64,000 nucleotides of DNA, taken from NCBI RefSeq assembly GCF_014643635.1, contig NZ_BMJV01000007.1, forward strand, positions 133,736 to 197,735, given 5' to 3'. The position numbers and the translations under genes were made by a program. Each line of letters starts with the position of its first letter. Position 1 is the stretch's first letter. This document shows, piece after piece, positions 46,172 through 53,925 of the stretch. This DNA comes from Salipiger pallidus. GTDB taxonomy: Bacteria > Pseudomonadota > Alphaproteobacteria > Rhodobacterales > Rhodobacteraceae. Below the pieces are notes generated by a model. It ran no database searches, was not told the DNA's origin, and saw only the letters and a list, made by a program, of their open reading frames with translations.

Positions 46172-46273
46172 ATGCCCGTCACCCGCGTCGTCTACGAATC
46201 CATCGCCTCACTCTATGGCGACCGCTTCGCCGCCATGTGGTTCCGCCCGGCTTCAAAGGTGTTCAAGGGCTGA
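46172..46273 (+). CDS. possible 33-residue small protein
   Basis: A 33-codon ORF beginning MPVTRVVYESIASLYGDRF and ending in FRPASKVFKG. GGAGAG lies five bases before the ATG at 46172; an in-frame ATG at 46160 would add four residues. It is too short for routine gene calling. It lies in the promoter gap upstream of mutL and ends five bases before puuD's stop on the opposite strand. The amphipathic pattern (Tyr, Phe, Trp spaced along a helix with Arg/Lys) looks protein-like. Evidence is limited to ribosome binding site and composition. Confidence 0.4.
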   Translation: MPVTRVVYESIASLYGDRFAAMWFRPASKVFKG

Positions 46274-46277
46274 AAGC

Positions 46278-47501
46278 TCAGCCGCCCACGCCTTCGAACC
46301 AGCGCCGGATCGCCTCGCGCTCTGCCGGTTCCATCAACGACAGGTTGGCGGGCGGCATGGCAGTGGACAGCCCCGCCTGCAGATAGATCGCCCGCGCATT
46401 GGCCGCGATGCCACCGACACTGTCTAGGTGAACGCCCTTGGGTGCCCAGTGCAGGCCCTCCCACCCCGGCTCGGCCGAGTGGCACATGGAACAGCGGCCC
46501 AGCACGATCTGCTCGACCTCGGCAAAGCCCTCGGCCTCGGCGTATTTGCGCATTGCCGCGCTTGCCTGCGCGTCCATGTCCGCCTCACCCGGCAGGTTGG
46601 CGGTGCTGAGCCACATGATCGCAAGGAACAGCAGCGCGGTGGCCAGCCACGTCCAGTGCGGGTTGCCCTTCCGCGCGTGCAGGCTGTTGAAATAGTGCCG
46701 GATGGTCACCCCCATGAGGAACACGAGGCTGGCGATGATCCAGTTGTATTCGCTCGCGAAGGCCAGCGGGTAGTGGTTCGACAGCATCAGGAAGATCACC
46801 GGCAGGGTGAGGTAGTTGTTGTGGGTGCTGCGCTGCTTGGCGATCTTGCCGTACTTGGCATCGGGCACCCGGCCCGCCTGAAGATCGGCCACCACGATGC
46901 GCTGGTTGGGCATGATGATGAAGAACACGTTGGCGGTCATGATCGACGCGGTGAATGCCCCGAGGTGCAGCAGCGCCGCCCGCCCCGAGAACACCTGCGT
47001 GTAGGCCCATGCCATCACCACAAGCAGCACGAAGAGCAGCAGCATGAGGCGGGTGTTGTCCTCGCCGAACTTCGACTTGCACAGCTGGTCGTAGCAGATC
47101 CAGCCTACCGAAAGCGACAGCAGCGAGATGACGATGGCCGCCCAGATCGGGATATCGAGCACGTTGGCATCCACAAGGTAGAACTCCGCGCCGAGGTAGT
47201 AGACCAGCACCAGCATGGCAAAGCCCGACAGCCACGTGGCATAGCTTTCCCATTTGAACCAGATGAGATCGCCCGGCATCTTGTCCGGCGCGATCAGGTA
47301 CTTCTGGATGTGGTAGAAGCCGCCCCCGTGAACCTGCCACTCCTCGCCATCGGCGCCCGAAGGCAGGTTGCGGTCTCGGTGCAGGCCAAGGTCGAGCGCG
47401 ATGAAATAGAACGATGATCCGATCCACGCGATGGCTGTGATGACGTGCAGCCAGCGCACCGCGAATTCCAGCCATGCTTCCATGGCGATGAAGTTTATCA
47501 T
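46278..47501 (-). CDS. puuD: urate oxidase of the PuuD type (membrane protein with cytochrome c domain)
   Basis: A 407-residue protein with about eight membrane helices and a C-terminal cytochrome c domain carrying the haem motif CSMCH near residue 340. The membrane part contains WLHVITAIAWIGSSFYFIALDLGL and THNNYLTLPVIFLMLSNHYPLAF, as in PuuD (urate hydroxylase), which oxidises urate to 5-hydroxyisourate and passes electrons to the respiratory chain. ATG 47501 begins the homology; an ATG six codons later is possible. Other purine-degradation genes (puuE, uraD, xdh) are not adjacent, which is unusual. Confidence 0.9.
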   Translation of the reverse strand: MINFIAMEAWLEFAVRWLHVITAIAWIGSSFYFIALDLGLHRDRNLPSGADGEEWQVHGGGFYHIQKYLIAPDKMPGDLIWFKWESYATWLSGFAMLVLVYYLGAEFYLVDANVLDIPIWAAIVISLLSLSVGWICYDQLCKSKFGEDNTRLMLLLFVLLVVMAWAYTQVFSGRAALLHLGAFTASIMTANVFFIIMPNQRIVVADLQAGRVPDAKYGKIAKQRSTHNNYLTLPVIFLMLSNHYPLAFASEYNWIIASLVFLMGVTIRHYFNSLHARKGNPHWTWLATALLFLAIMWLSTANLPGEADMDAQASAAMRKYAEAEGFAEVEQIVLGRCSMCHSAEPGWEGLHWAPKGVHLDSVGGIAANARAIYLQAGLSTAMPPANLSLMEPAEREAIRRWFEGVGG

Positions 47502-47751
47502 GTCCCGTTCTCCGCTGGTCGTGCAGGGTTCCTTTCGGCCCGTCTTCTCATACAGGGCGCAGGCCGTTGCGGCCAGCAAACCCCAAAGCGCAGCGCTCTG
47601 CATCCTCAAAGCGCAGGCCTGCCATGGAAACGTGACGTTTTTCACAGGCTTGCCCTTGGGTTGAACAGGCGGGACGCGCGGCCTTGCAAGCCCGGCAGGA
47701 AGACACATCTTGCATGTGGAATGGCTTTGCAACGGATCGGAAGGGATCACG

Positions 47752-48126
47752 ATGAAGACTGAGACCATCGGAGACAAGACGCTCGAGACCTGGACCGTCG
47801 ACGAGGTGGCGCAGGCCTTTGCCGCTAACGAAATCGTGCTGATCGACGTGCGCACCCCTCAGGAATACATGTTCGAGCATATTGAGGGTGCCTTGCTGAT
47901 GCCCATGGCGTTCTTCCGCCCCGAGAAGCTGCCCGGCCAGGGCGAAAAACGCATCGTGTTGCATTGCGGCTCTGGGGTGCGGTCGGACAAGATGGCCCGC
48001 ATGGCGATCGAGGCCGGGATCGGCAATCTCGCTCATATGGAGGGGGGCTTTGGCGCGTGGAAAGCCGCCAAGAAGCCCTACATCGGCACCGACATGGGCA
48101 GCGGCGCACCCAAGAAAGTGGACTGA
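47752..48126 (+). CDS. rhodanese-like domain protein
   Basis: A 124-residue single rhodanese domain. The active-site cysteine is in VLHCGSGVRSDKMA near residue 78, with the fold start VLIDVRTPQEYMFEHIEGA. It may transfer sulfur or act as a thiol reductase; the CGSGVR loop is of the short type. ATG 47752 follows AAGGGAT; the earlier in-frame start is unlikely. It is monocistronic, with a strong terminator about 20 bases after its stop, and divergent from puuD. No signal peptide is apparent, so it is cytoplasmic. Confidence 0.87.
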   Translation: MKTETIGDKTLETWTVDEVAQAFAANEIVLIDVRTPQEYMFEHIEGALLMPMAFFRPEKLPGQGEKRIVLHCGSGVRSDKMARMAIEAGIGNLAHMEGGFGAWKAAKKPYIGTDMGSGAPKKVD

Positions 48127-48147
48127 GCGCGACAATCGACCTGCACC

Positions 48148-48175
48148 AAAGGGCGCCCCATGCGGCGTCCTTTTT
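48148..48175 (+). terminator. intrinsic terminator of the rhodanese gene
   Basis: AAAGGGCGCC (48148-48157), loop CCATGC, GGCGTCCTTT (48164-48173), then TT. A ten-bp stem with one G-U pair, ending in a run of five T. Confidence 0.85.
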
Positions 48176-48239
48176 GCCGTTTCGGCGCATGTGCGGGATT
48201 GCCAATCAGAACGGGCATCGCTAGGTCATGCTTACGTTA

Positions 48240-48254
48240 CGATATAACATATCG
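48240..48254. promoter_or_regulatory. likely Zur operator in front of zinT
   Basis: CGATAT-AAC-ATATCG is an inverted repeat in AT-rich sequence (GTTACGATATAACATATCG), 25-39 bases before the zinT GTG. AT-rich palindromes with a GTTA/TAAC core are typical Zur sites in alphaproteobacteria, and zinT is a standard Zur target. The binding protein is inferred from the downstream gene. Confidence 0.65.
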
Positions 48255-48278
48255 AATCAAGACCATAAGGACAGACCC

Positions 48279-48971
48279 GTGCAACGACCTCTGAACACTG
48301 CCCTCGGGGCACTCTTGACCGCCTCCGTGCTTGGACTCGCGATGCCTGCCTTGGCCGAGACCCACGACCACGATCATGACCACGCTCACGGGCATGACCA
48401 CGCCGACGAGCATGATCACGCACACGAACACGGTTCGGACGACATCTCTCGCGGCGTCTTCGACGATGCGCAGATCGAGAACCGCGAGCTATCGGACTGG
48501 GAAGGCGACTGGCAGTCGGTCTACCCACTGCTGCAGGACGGCACGCTCGACGCGGTAATGGCGCACAAGGCCGAACACGGCGACAAGACCGCCGAAGAGT
48601 ACACTGCCACCTACGAAACCGGCTATGCTACCGACGTGGACCGTATCGAGATCACGGAGGGCTCGGTCACCTTTCACGGCCCCGACGGCGCGGCGGAAGG
48701 GCATTACGTGGATGATGGCTATGAAGTCCTGACCTATGCGGCGGGCAACCGCGGCGTGCGCTTCGTGTTCCGCAAGGACAGCGGAGACGAGGCCGCCCCG
48801 GAGTACATCCAGTTCAGCGACCACATCATCGCGCCGCAAGTGTCGGATCACTATCACCTCTACTGGGGCGACGACCGCGCCGCCCTGCTCGAGGAAGTGA
48901 CCAACTGGCCGACATACTACCCGGCATCGCTCACCGGCAACGAAGTGGCCGCCGAGATGATGGCCCACTGA
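48279..48971 (+). CDS. zinT: ZinT-type periplasmic zinc-binding protein
   Basis: A 230-residue protein: signal peptide (LLTASVLGLAMPALA, cleavage before ETHDHDH), a His/Asp-rich stretch of about 25 residues (HDHDHDHAHGHDHADEHD), and the ZinT domain from about residue 55 (LSDWEGDWQSVYPLLQDG, FSDHIIAPQVSDHYHLYWGDD, TNWPTYYP). It scavenges zinc in the periplasm for import. I chose GTG at 48279, with AAGGA seven bases upstream, because the ATG at 48228 would place the operator inside the gene and add residues unlike a signal peptide. Confidence 0.88.
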   Translation: MQRPLNTALGALLTASVLGLAMPALAETHDHDHDHAHGHDHADEHDHAHEHGSDDISRGVFDDAQIENRELSDWEGDWQSVYPLLQDGTLDAVMAHKAEHGDKTAEEYTATYETGYATDVDRIEITEGSVTFHGPDGAAEGHYVDDGYEVLTYAAGNRGVRFVFRKDSGDEAAPEYIQFSDHIIAPQVSDHYHLYWGDDRAALLEEVTNWPTYYPASLTGNEVAAEMMAH

Positions 48972-48977
48972 AAACCT

Positions 48978-49004
48978 GCGCGGCGCCGAGTTGGGGCGCC
49001 GCGC
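48978..49004. terminator. bidirectional terminator between zinT and spuC
   Basis: GCGCGGCGCC (48978-48987), loop GAGTTGG, GGCGCCGCGC (48995-49004). The minus-strand side is followed by AGGTTTT, so it serves spuC well; it also sits seven bases after the zinT stop codon. Confidence 0.7.
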
Positions 49005-49013
49005 TCATTCTGG

Positions 49014-50414
49014 TCAGCGGCTGCCCGCGACCATCAGCCCTTCGGCCTTGAGCCGTTCGTGGCATTCGTCCAGCGACGTCCACGCCCGTTCGATCAGCGT
49101 GTCGATCTCGGATTTCGACAGCACCAGAGGCGGCGAGATGATCATGCGGTCGCCCACATGGCGCATTACCAGGTTGTTGGCAAAGCAGCGCTCGCGGCAG
49201 ATGTAGCCCACTGTGCCCGCATCCGAGGCAAACGGCGCGCGTGCGGCCTTGTCCGGGGTCAGGGCAATGGAGCCCATGAAGCCGACGATCTTGGCCTCGC
49301 CCACCAGCGGATGGTCCGCCAGCGTCTCGAACTTCTCCTTGAGGTAGGGGCCGGTGTCCTCGCGGACACGGGTGACGATGCCCTCCTCGTCGAGGATGCG
49401 CAGATTCTCGAGCGCCACGGCACTGGCCACCGGGTGGCCGGAATAGGTGTAGCCGTGGTTGAACTCGGTGCCCGCGATCACGCTCGCCACCTCGTCCGAC
49501 AGAATCGATCCGCCGATGGGCTGGTAGCCCGAGCTGAGCCCCTTGGCGATGGTCATGATGTCCGGTTGGATGCCCACGGTCTGGCTGCCGAACCAGTTGC
49601 CTGTGCGCCCGAAACCGCAGATCACCTCGTCCGCGATCAGCAGGATGCCGTATTTCTTCACGATGCGCTCGATCTCGGGCCAGTAGGTTTCCGGCGGCAC
49701 GATCACGCCGCCAGCGCCCTGAATGGGTTCCGCGATGAAGGCGGCGACCTTTTCGGGGCCGATCTCCTCGATGGCCGCCTCTAGCTGGCGGGCGCGTTCG
49801 AGGCCGAACTCCTCGGGGGTCATGTCGCCGCCCTCGGACCACCAGTCGGGCTGGTCAATGTGATGCACGCCGGGGATCACACCACCGCCCTGCCCGTGCA
49901 TGCCCTTCATGCCGCCAAGGCTCAGCGAGCCGACGGACGAACCGTGGTAGGCGTTCCAGCGTGAAATGATGACCTGCCGCTCCGGCTGGCCCTTCTCGGC
50001 CCAGTAGGTGCGGACGAGGCGGATGTTGGTGTCGTTGGCCTCGGAGCCCGAGGAGGCAAAGAACACGTGGTTGAGATCGCCCGGTGCCAGCTCCGCGATG
50101 CGCGCGGCCAGCTGGATGGCGGGCACGTGGGTCGTCTGGAAGAAGGTGTTGTAATAGGGCAGCTCTTCCATTTGGCGCGCGGCGGCGGCGGCCAGCTCCT
50201 TGCGGCCGTAGCCGATGTTCACGCACCACAGCCCCGCCATGCCGTCGAGGATGCGCTCGCCCTCGCTGTCGGTCAGCCAGGCGCCTTCCGCGCGGGTGAT
50301 GACCCGGGCGCCCTTCTTGGCAAGATCGTCGTTCGTGGTGAACGGATGGACGTGGTGGGCGGCGTCCAGAGCCTGAAGCTCTGCGGTGGGGGTATTGGTC
50401 GAAATAAGCGTCAT
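49014..50414 (-). CDS. spuC: putrescine/polyamine-pyruvate aminotransferase (class III)
   Basis: A 466-residue class III aminotransferase with HHVHPFTTNDDLAKKG at the start, SSGSEANDTNIRL, LIADEVICGFGRTGNWFG and the PLP lysine in TIAKGLSSGYQPIGG. The N-terminus and size match SpuC, which moves an amino group from putrescine to pyruvate to give 4-aminobutanal. The gene context (GntR regulator and potFGHI-puuB transcribed divergently) supports polyamine catabolism. A TGATCA palindrome lies 40 bases upstream of its ATG. Related enzymes use other amines, so substrate is inferred. Confidence 0.84.
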   Translation of the reverse strand: MTLISTNTPTAELQALDAAHHVHPFTTNDDLAKKGARVITRAEGAWLTDSEGERILDGMAGLWCVNIGYGRKELAAAAARQMEELPYYNTFFQTTHVPAIQLAARIAELAPGDLNHVFFASSGSEANDTNIRLVRTYWAEKGQPERQVIISRWNAYHGSSVGSLSLGGMKGMHGQGGGVIPGVHHIDQPDWWSEGGDMTPEEFGLERARQLEAAIEEIGPEKVAAFIAEPIQGAGGVIVPPETYWPEIERIVKKYGILLIADEVICGFGRTGNWFGSQTVGIQPDIMTIAKGLSSGYQPIGGSILSDEVASVIAGTEFNHGYTYSGHPVASAVALENLRILDEEGIVTRVREDTGPYLKEKFETLADHPLVGEAKIVGFMGSIALTPDKAARAPFASDAGTVGYICRERCFANNLVMRHVGDRMIISPPLVLSKSEIDTLIERAWTSLDECHERLKAEGLMVAGSR

Positions 50415-50453
50415 GGCACGCCTCCGAAACTGTCAGGGAGAGTTGCCGCCGAG

Positions 50454-50467
50454 AATATGATCAAATT
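50454..50467. promoter_or_regulatory. candidate GntR operator upstream of spuC
   Basis: AATATGATCAAATT, symmetrical about TGATCA with AAT/ATT outer arms. Its core 12 bases (50455-50466) match the site at 51233-51244 in 11 positions. It lies 40 bases upstream of the spuC start, where repressor binding would block transcription. Confidence 0.65.
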
Positions 50468-50484
50468 ATTCTATGTCAATGGAC

Positions 50485-51138
50485 TCAGGTCTGACCGCTG
50501 GCGATCTGACTCATGCCCTGCACCACGTCGGCTTCCATGGCGCGGGCGGCAGCGTCCGCATCACCGCTTGCAAGCGCCTCGAGGATCGCCTTGTGCTGAT
50601 CCGGCAGGTTGCGGGTGCCGAACTGCCCGCAGACCACCCGCAGTGACGGGCCGAAGCGCAGCCACAGCCCCTCCACGAGGTCGGTGAGGATCGGCGCGGC
50701 GGCAATGTCGTTGAGCTCCGCGTGGAATTGGTGGTTCTCCACAAGGTAACCGTGGACGTCCCCCTTGCCGATGGCCGCGTCGAGCCGTTCGTCCGTCGCC
50801 CGCAGGCGCGCCACATCATCCGGGCCGACACGTTCCGCCGCCCGCCTCGCCAGTTGTGGCTCGAGCGCGATCCGCGCCAGCTCCAACTCCTCGATGGCGG
50901 CGGCATCGAGCACCGGCACCGTGATGCGCCGGTTGTCCTGGAACACCAGCGCCCCGGCGGCGATGAGACGGCGCAGCGCCTCGCGCACCGGAGTCATCCC
51001 GACACCGAGCTGATCGACGAGTCCCTGAATGGTCACCGCCTGCCCCGGCTCAAGCTCGCCGAACAGAATCATCTCGCGCAGGCGACGGTAGACAAGTTCA
51101 TGGCTCGGGAGCCGGGCACCTTCTGCTTGCAATTTCAC
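50485..51138 (-). CDS. GntR family transcriptional regulator (FCD type)
   Basis: About 217 residues: an N-terminal winged helix (SHELVYRRLREMILFGELEPGQAVTIQ, then VGMTPVREALRRLIAAGAL) and a C-terminal FCD all-helical ligand domain (LELARIALEPQLARRAAE, HQFHAELNDIA, LPDQHKAILEALASGDAD). FCD regulators usually repress and are released by a metabolite. I chose GTG at 51138, six bases after AAGG; the frame stays open to an ATG at 51234 but without a good ribosome binding site. Placed between spuC and potF, it is the likely local regulator, with sites at 50454 and 51233. Confidence 0.84.
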   Translation of the reverse strand: MKLQAEGARLPSHELVYRRLREMILFGELEPGQAVTIQGLVDQLGVGMTPVREALRRLIAAGALVFQDNRRITVPVLDAAAIEELELARIALEPQLARRAAERVGPDDVARLRATDERLDAAIGKGDVHGYLVENHQFHAELNDIAAAPILTDLVEGLWLRFGPSLRVVCGQFGTRNLPDQHKAILEALASGDADAAARAMEADVVQGMSQIASGQT

Positions 51139-51232
51139 CACCTGCCTTCTTGTTGACCAAAGCGCCCGACAAGCCATCTTGCACGTGACACCTCTGCGTG
51201 GAAACATCACCGTTATTGCCTTGCTTGGCAAC

Positions 51233-51244
51233 ATTTGATCAAAT
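51233..51244. promoter_or_regulatory. candidate GntR operator upstream of potF
   Basis: ATTTGATCAAAT is a perfect 12-bp palindrome located 64-75 bases before the potF-like ATG and 95 bases before the GntR start. FadR/FCD-type GntR proteins often bind short palindromes of this kind. Paired with the near-identical site at 50454. Confidence 0.7.
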
Positions 51245-51307
51245 CAGCATCAGGGGCGCCAAGACCCCAAACTGAACCGGACCCTTCAGGTCCAACGGGA
51301 GCACACT

Positions 51308-52393
51308 ATGAAGACACCCCTTCTGAGTTTCACCGCAACCCTCGCCCTGATGGCCGGCATGGCCCAGGCGCAGGAAGTGCGCGTCTACAACTGGTCCGAC
51401 TACATCGACGAGGATCTGCTGATCAAGTTCGAGGAAGAAACCGGCCTCGAATTGATCTACGACGTCTTCGATAGCAACGAGATGCTCGAAACCCGGATGC
51501 TTGCGGGCGGATCGGGCTATGATGTGGTGGTGCCCACCGGCACCTTCCTGCAGCGCCAGATCCAAGCCGGTGCCTTCCAGGAGCTGGACAAGTCCCAGCT
51601 GCCGAACCTCGAAAACATGTGGGACGTGATTTCCGAGCGGACCGAAACCTACGATCCGGAAAATGCCTATTCGATCAACTATATGTGGGGCACGACCGGC
51701 CTTGGCGTGAACGTCAACAAGGTGCGCGAAGTGCTGGGCGAAGACGCGCCCATCGACAGCCTCGAGCTGATCTTCAATCCCGAGAACGCGGAGAAGCTTG
51801 CCGAATGCGGCGTGCAGCTTCTGGACGCCCCGACCGAGATCATTCCGGCGGCACTCACCTATGCTGGGGCCGACCCGGACGGCAAGGATGAAGAAGCACT
51901 TGCCACCGCCGAAGAGGTGCTGATGCCCATCCGCCCCTACGTGGAGAAATTCCACAGCTCGGAGTACATCAACGCCCTTGCCAACGGTGACATCTGCGTG
52001 GCCTTCGGCTGGTCCGGCGACGTGCTGCAGGCCCGCGACCGTGCCGCCGATGCCGAGAACGGCGTGGAGATCGTCTTCAACGCGCCCAAGGAAGGTGCGC
52101 TGATGTGGTTCGACCAGATGGCCATCCCGGTCGATGCGCCGAACCCCGAGGGGGCGCATACCTTCCTCAACTTCATCATGGATCCCGAGAACATGGCCGC
52201 GGCGTCGAACTACGTCTACTACGCCAATGGCAACCTCGCTTCTCAGGAGTACCTGATCGAGGACGTCATTGATGACACCGCCATCTATCCCGACGAATCC
52301 TCGCTCGAGAACCTCTACACGGTGACCCCGTTCCCGCCGCGCGAGCAGCGGAACCTCACCCGGCTGTGGACGCGGATCAAGTCGGGCACCTGA
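51308..52393 (+). CDS. potF: periplasmic putrescine-binding protein (PotF/SpuD-like)
   Basis: A 361-residue binding protein with a signal peptide (LLSFTATLALMAGMAQA, cleavage before QEVRVYNW). The mature start VRVYNWSDYIDEDLLIKFEEETG and DVVVPTGTFLQRQIQAGAF closely follow PotF/SpuD, whose Trp and Asp residues cage putrescine. FGWSGDVLQARDRA and LMWFDQMAIPVDAPNPE also fit. It is first in the potFGHI-puuB operon. Putrescine is the likeliest ligand given spuC and puuB nearby. Confidence 0.9.
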   Translation: MKTPLLSFTATLALMAGMAQAQEVRVYNWSDYIDEDLLIKFEEETGLELIYDVFDSNEMLETRMLAGGSGYDVVVPTGTFLQRQIQAGAFQELDKSQLPNLENMWDVISERTETYDPENAYSINYMWGTTGLGVNVNKVREVLGEDAPIDSLELIFNPENAEKLAECGVQLLDAPTEIIPAALTYAGADPDGKDEEALATAEEVLMPIRPYVEKFHSSEYINALANGDICVAFGWSGDVLQARDRAADAENGVEIVFNAPKEGALMWFDQMAIPVDAPNPEGAHTFLNFIMDPENMAAASNYVYYANGNLASQEYLIEDVIDDTAIYPDESSLENLYTVTPFPPREQRNLTRLWTRIKSGT

Positions 52394-52469
52394 GCTTCGA
52401 CCGACAGCGCTCTGACTGGTCCGCACCCCTGCGGTGCGGGCCGTTTCAACTGACAGGACATTAGCCCGC

Positions 52470-53921
52470 ATGGCCCAGACCGTCTTTGCCCCGTGGACGG
52501 AGGCCGATCAGAAGCCTCTGATCGAATTCCGCAACGTGACCAAGCGCTTCGGCGAATTCACCGCGATCGATGATCTTTCCCTGAAGATCTACGAGAAGGA
52601 ATTCTTCGCGCTCCTCGGCCCCTCGGGCTGCGGCAAGACGACGATGATGCGCATGCTCGCAGGGTTCGAAACGGTGACCGAGGGCAACATCCTTCTGGCC
52701 GAGCAGGACATAAACGATGTGCCGCCGAACAAGCGCCCCGTGAACATGATGTTCCAGAGCTACGCTCTGTTTCCACACCTGTCGATCTGGGAAAACATCG
52801 CCTTCGGCCTGCGCCGCGAGGGACGGGACAAGGCCTTCATCGACACGCGCGTGGAAGAGATGCTGCGCCTCACGCGCCTGACCCGCTTTGCAAAGCGCAA
52901 ACCCCACCAGATTTCCGGCGGCCAGCGCCAGCGCGTCGCCCTGGCCCGGTCGCTCGCCAAGGCCCCAAAGCTGCTGCTGCTCGACGAGCCGCTCGGGGCA
53001 CTCGACCGCAAGCTGCGTGAGGAAACGCAGTTCGAGCTGATGGACATTCAGGAAAAGACCGGCACCACCTTCGTGATCGTGACCCACGACCAGGAAGAGG
53101 CGATGACCGTCGCCTCTCGCATCGCGGTGATGGACGAGGGCCGGCTGGTGCAGGTCGACACGCCCGGACAGATCTACGAGGCGCCGAACTCGGTCTACGT
53201 TGCGGATTTCATCGGCGACGTGAACCTCTTCCCCGGCAAGGCCCGCGCCCGCCCGGAGGACACGCAGATCGCGGCCGCCGCGCCCGATCAGCCTGTCTCT
53301 GACCAGCCTGTTCCTGACCAGGCCGCTGCCGACCAGACGGCCACGGCGCCAATGGCCGAGCCCGCCCCCTCGCCCACAGCAACGCCCCCCGAAGGCCCCA
53401 CGGTCGCCCGCCTGCCCGCTCCTGATGCCAAGGGCGACTGGCTCTACGACAAGATATTCCGCCGCTTCCTCGGCGACCGCACCACCGCACCGCGCCGCCT
53501 GCCGCCCCCCAACGCAGAGGAACTGGCCGCGCCGAAGCCCGAGCCCGCCGCCACCGCGCAGCCGGCCGAGCCCGCCATCAAGCCCGGCGGCATCTTCATC
53601 GACTGGGCCGAAGGCCAGCCTCCGATCATCGCCGCGGGCGGCGATCCGGCAATGGACGGCCGCGAGGTGACCTATTCCATCCGCCCCGAGAAGGTGACCA
53701 TCGACACGGTCCGCCCGGACCGCCCGAATGTCTACGAGGGCAAGGTCATCGACATCGCCTACCTCGGCAACATCTCCACCTACCACGTGGAGCTGGCCGG
53801 GGGCCGCATGGTCAAGGCGCAGATGGTCAACGCCCGCCGTCTCGCCAACCGCCCCATCACCTGGGAAGACACGGTCTGGGTCGGCTTCACCGAAACCGCC
53901 GGCGTCGTGCTCGAGGAGTAA
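52470..53921 (+). CDS. potG: putrescine ABC transporter ATPase (PotG-like) with long Pro/Ala-rich linker
   Basis: A 483-residue ATPase against about 375 in the family. Walker A GPSGCGKTTMMRM, signature ISGGQRQRVALARSL and Walker B LLLLDEPLGALDRKL are normal. Between the ATPase domain and the C-terminal TOBE domain (from about residue 397, SIRPEKVTIDTVRP), about 135 residues form an insert: a DQPVSDQPVPDQ repeat near residue 272, then Pro/Ala-rich sequence. The TOBE domain is intact. ATG 52470 follows the binding-protein gene by 76 bases and the permease gene starts four bases after the stop. Confidence 0.88.
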   Translation: MAQTVFAPWTEADQKPLIEFRNVTKRFGEFTAIDDLSLKIYEKEFFALLGPSGCGKTTMMRMLAGFETVTEGNILLAEQDINDVPPNKRPVNMMFQSYALFPHLSIWENIAFGLRREGRDKAFIDTRVEEMLRLTRLTRFAKRKPHQISGGQRQRVALARSLAKAPKLLLLDEPLGALDRKLREETQFELMDIQEKTGTTFVIVTHDQEEAMTVASRIAVMDEGRLVQVDTPGQIYEAPNSVYVADFIGDVNLFPGKARARPEDTQIAAAAPDQPVSDQPVPDQAAADQTATAPMAEPAPSPTATPPEGPTVARLPAPDAKGDWLYDKIFRRFLGDRTTAPRRLPPPNAEELAAPKPEPAATAQPAEPAIKPGGIFIDWAEGQPPIIAAGGDPAMDGREVTYSIRPEKVTIDTVRPDRPNVYEGKVIDIAYLGNISTYHVELAGGRMVKAQMVNARRLANRPITWEDTVWVGFTETAGVVLEE

Positions 53922-53925
53922 GCCC

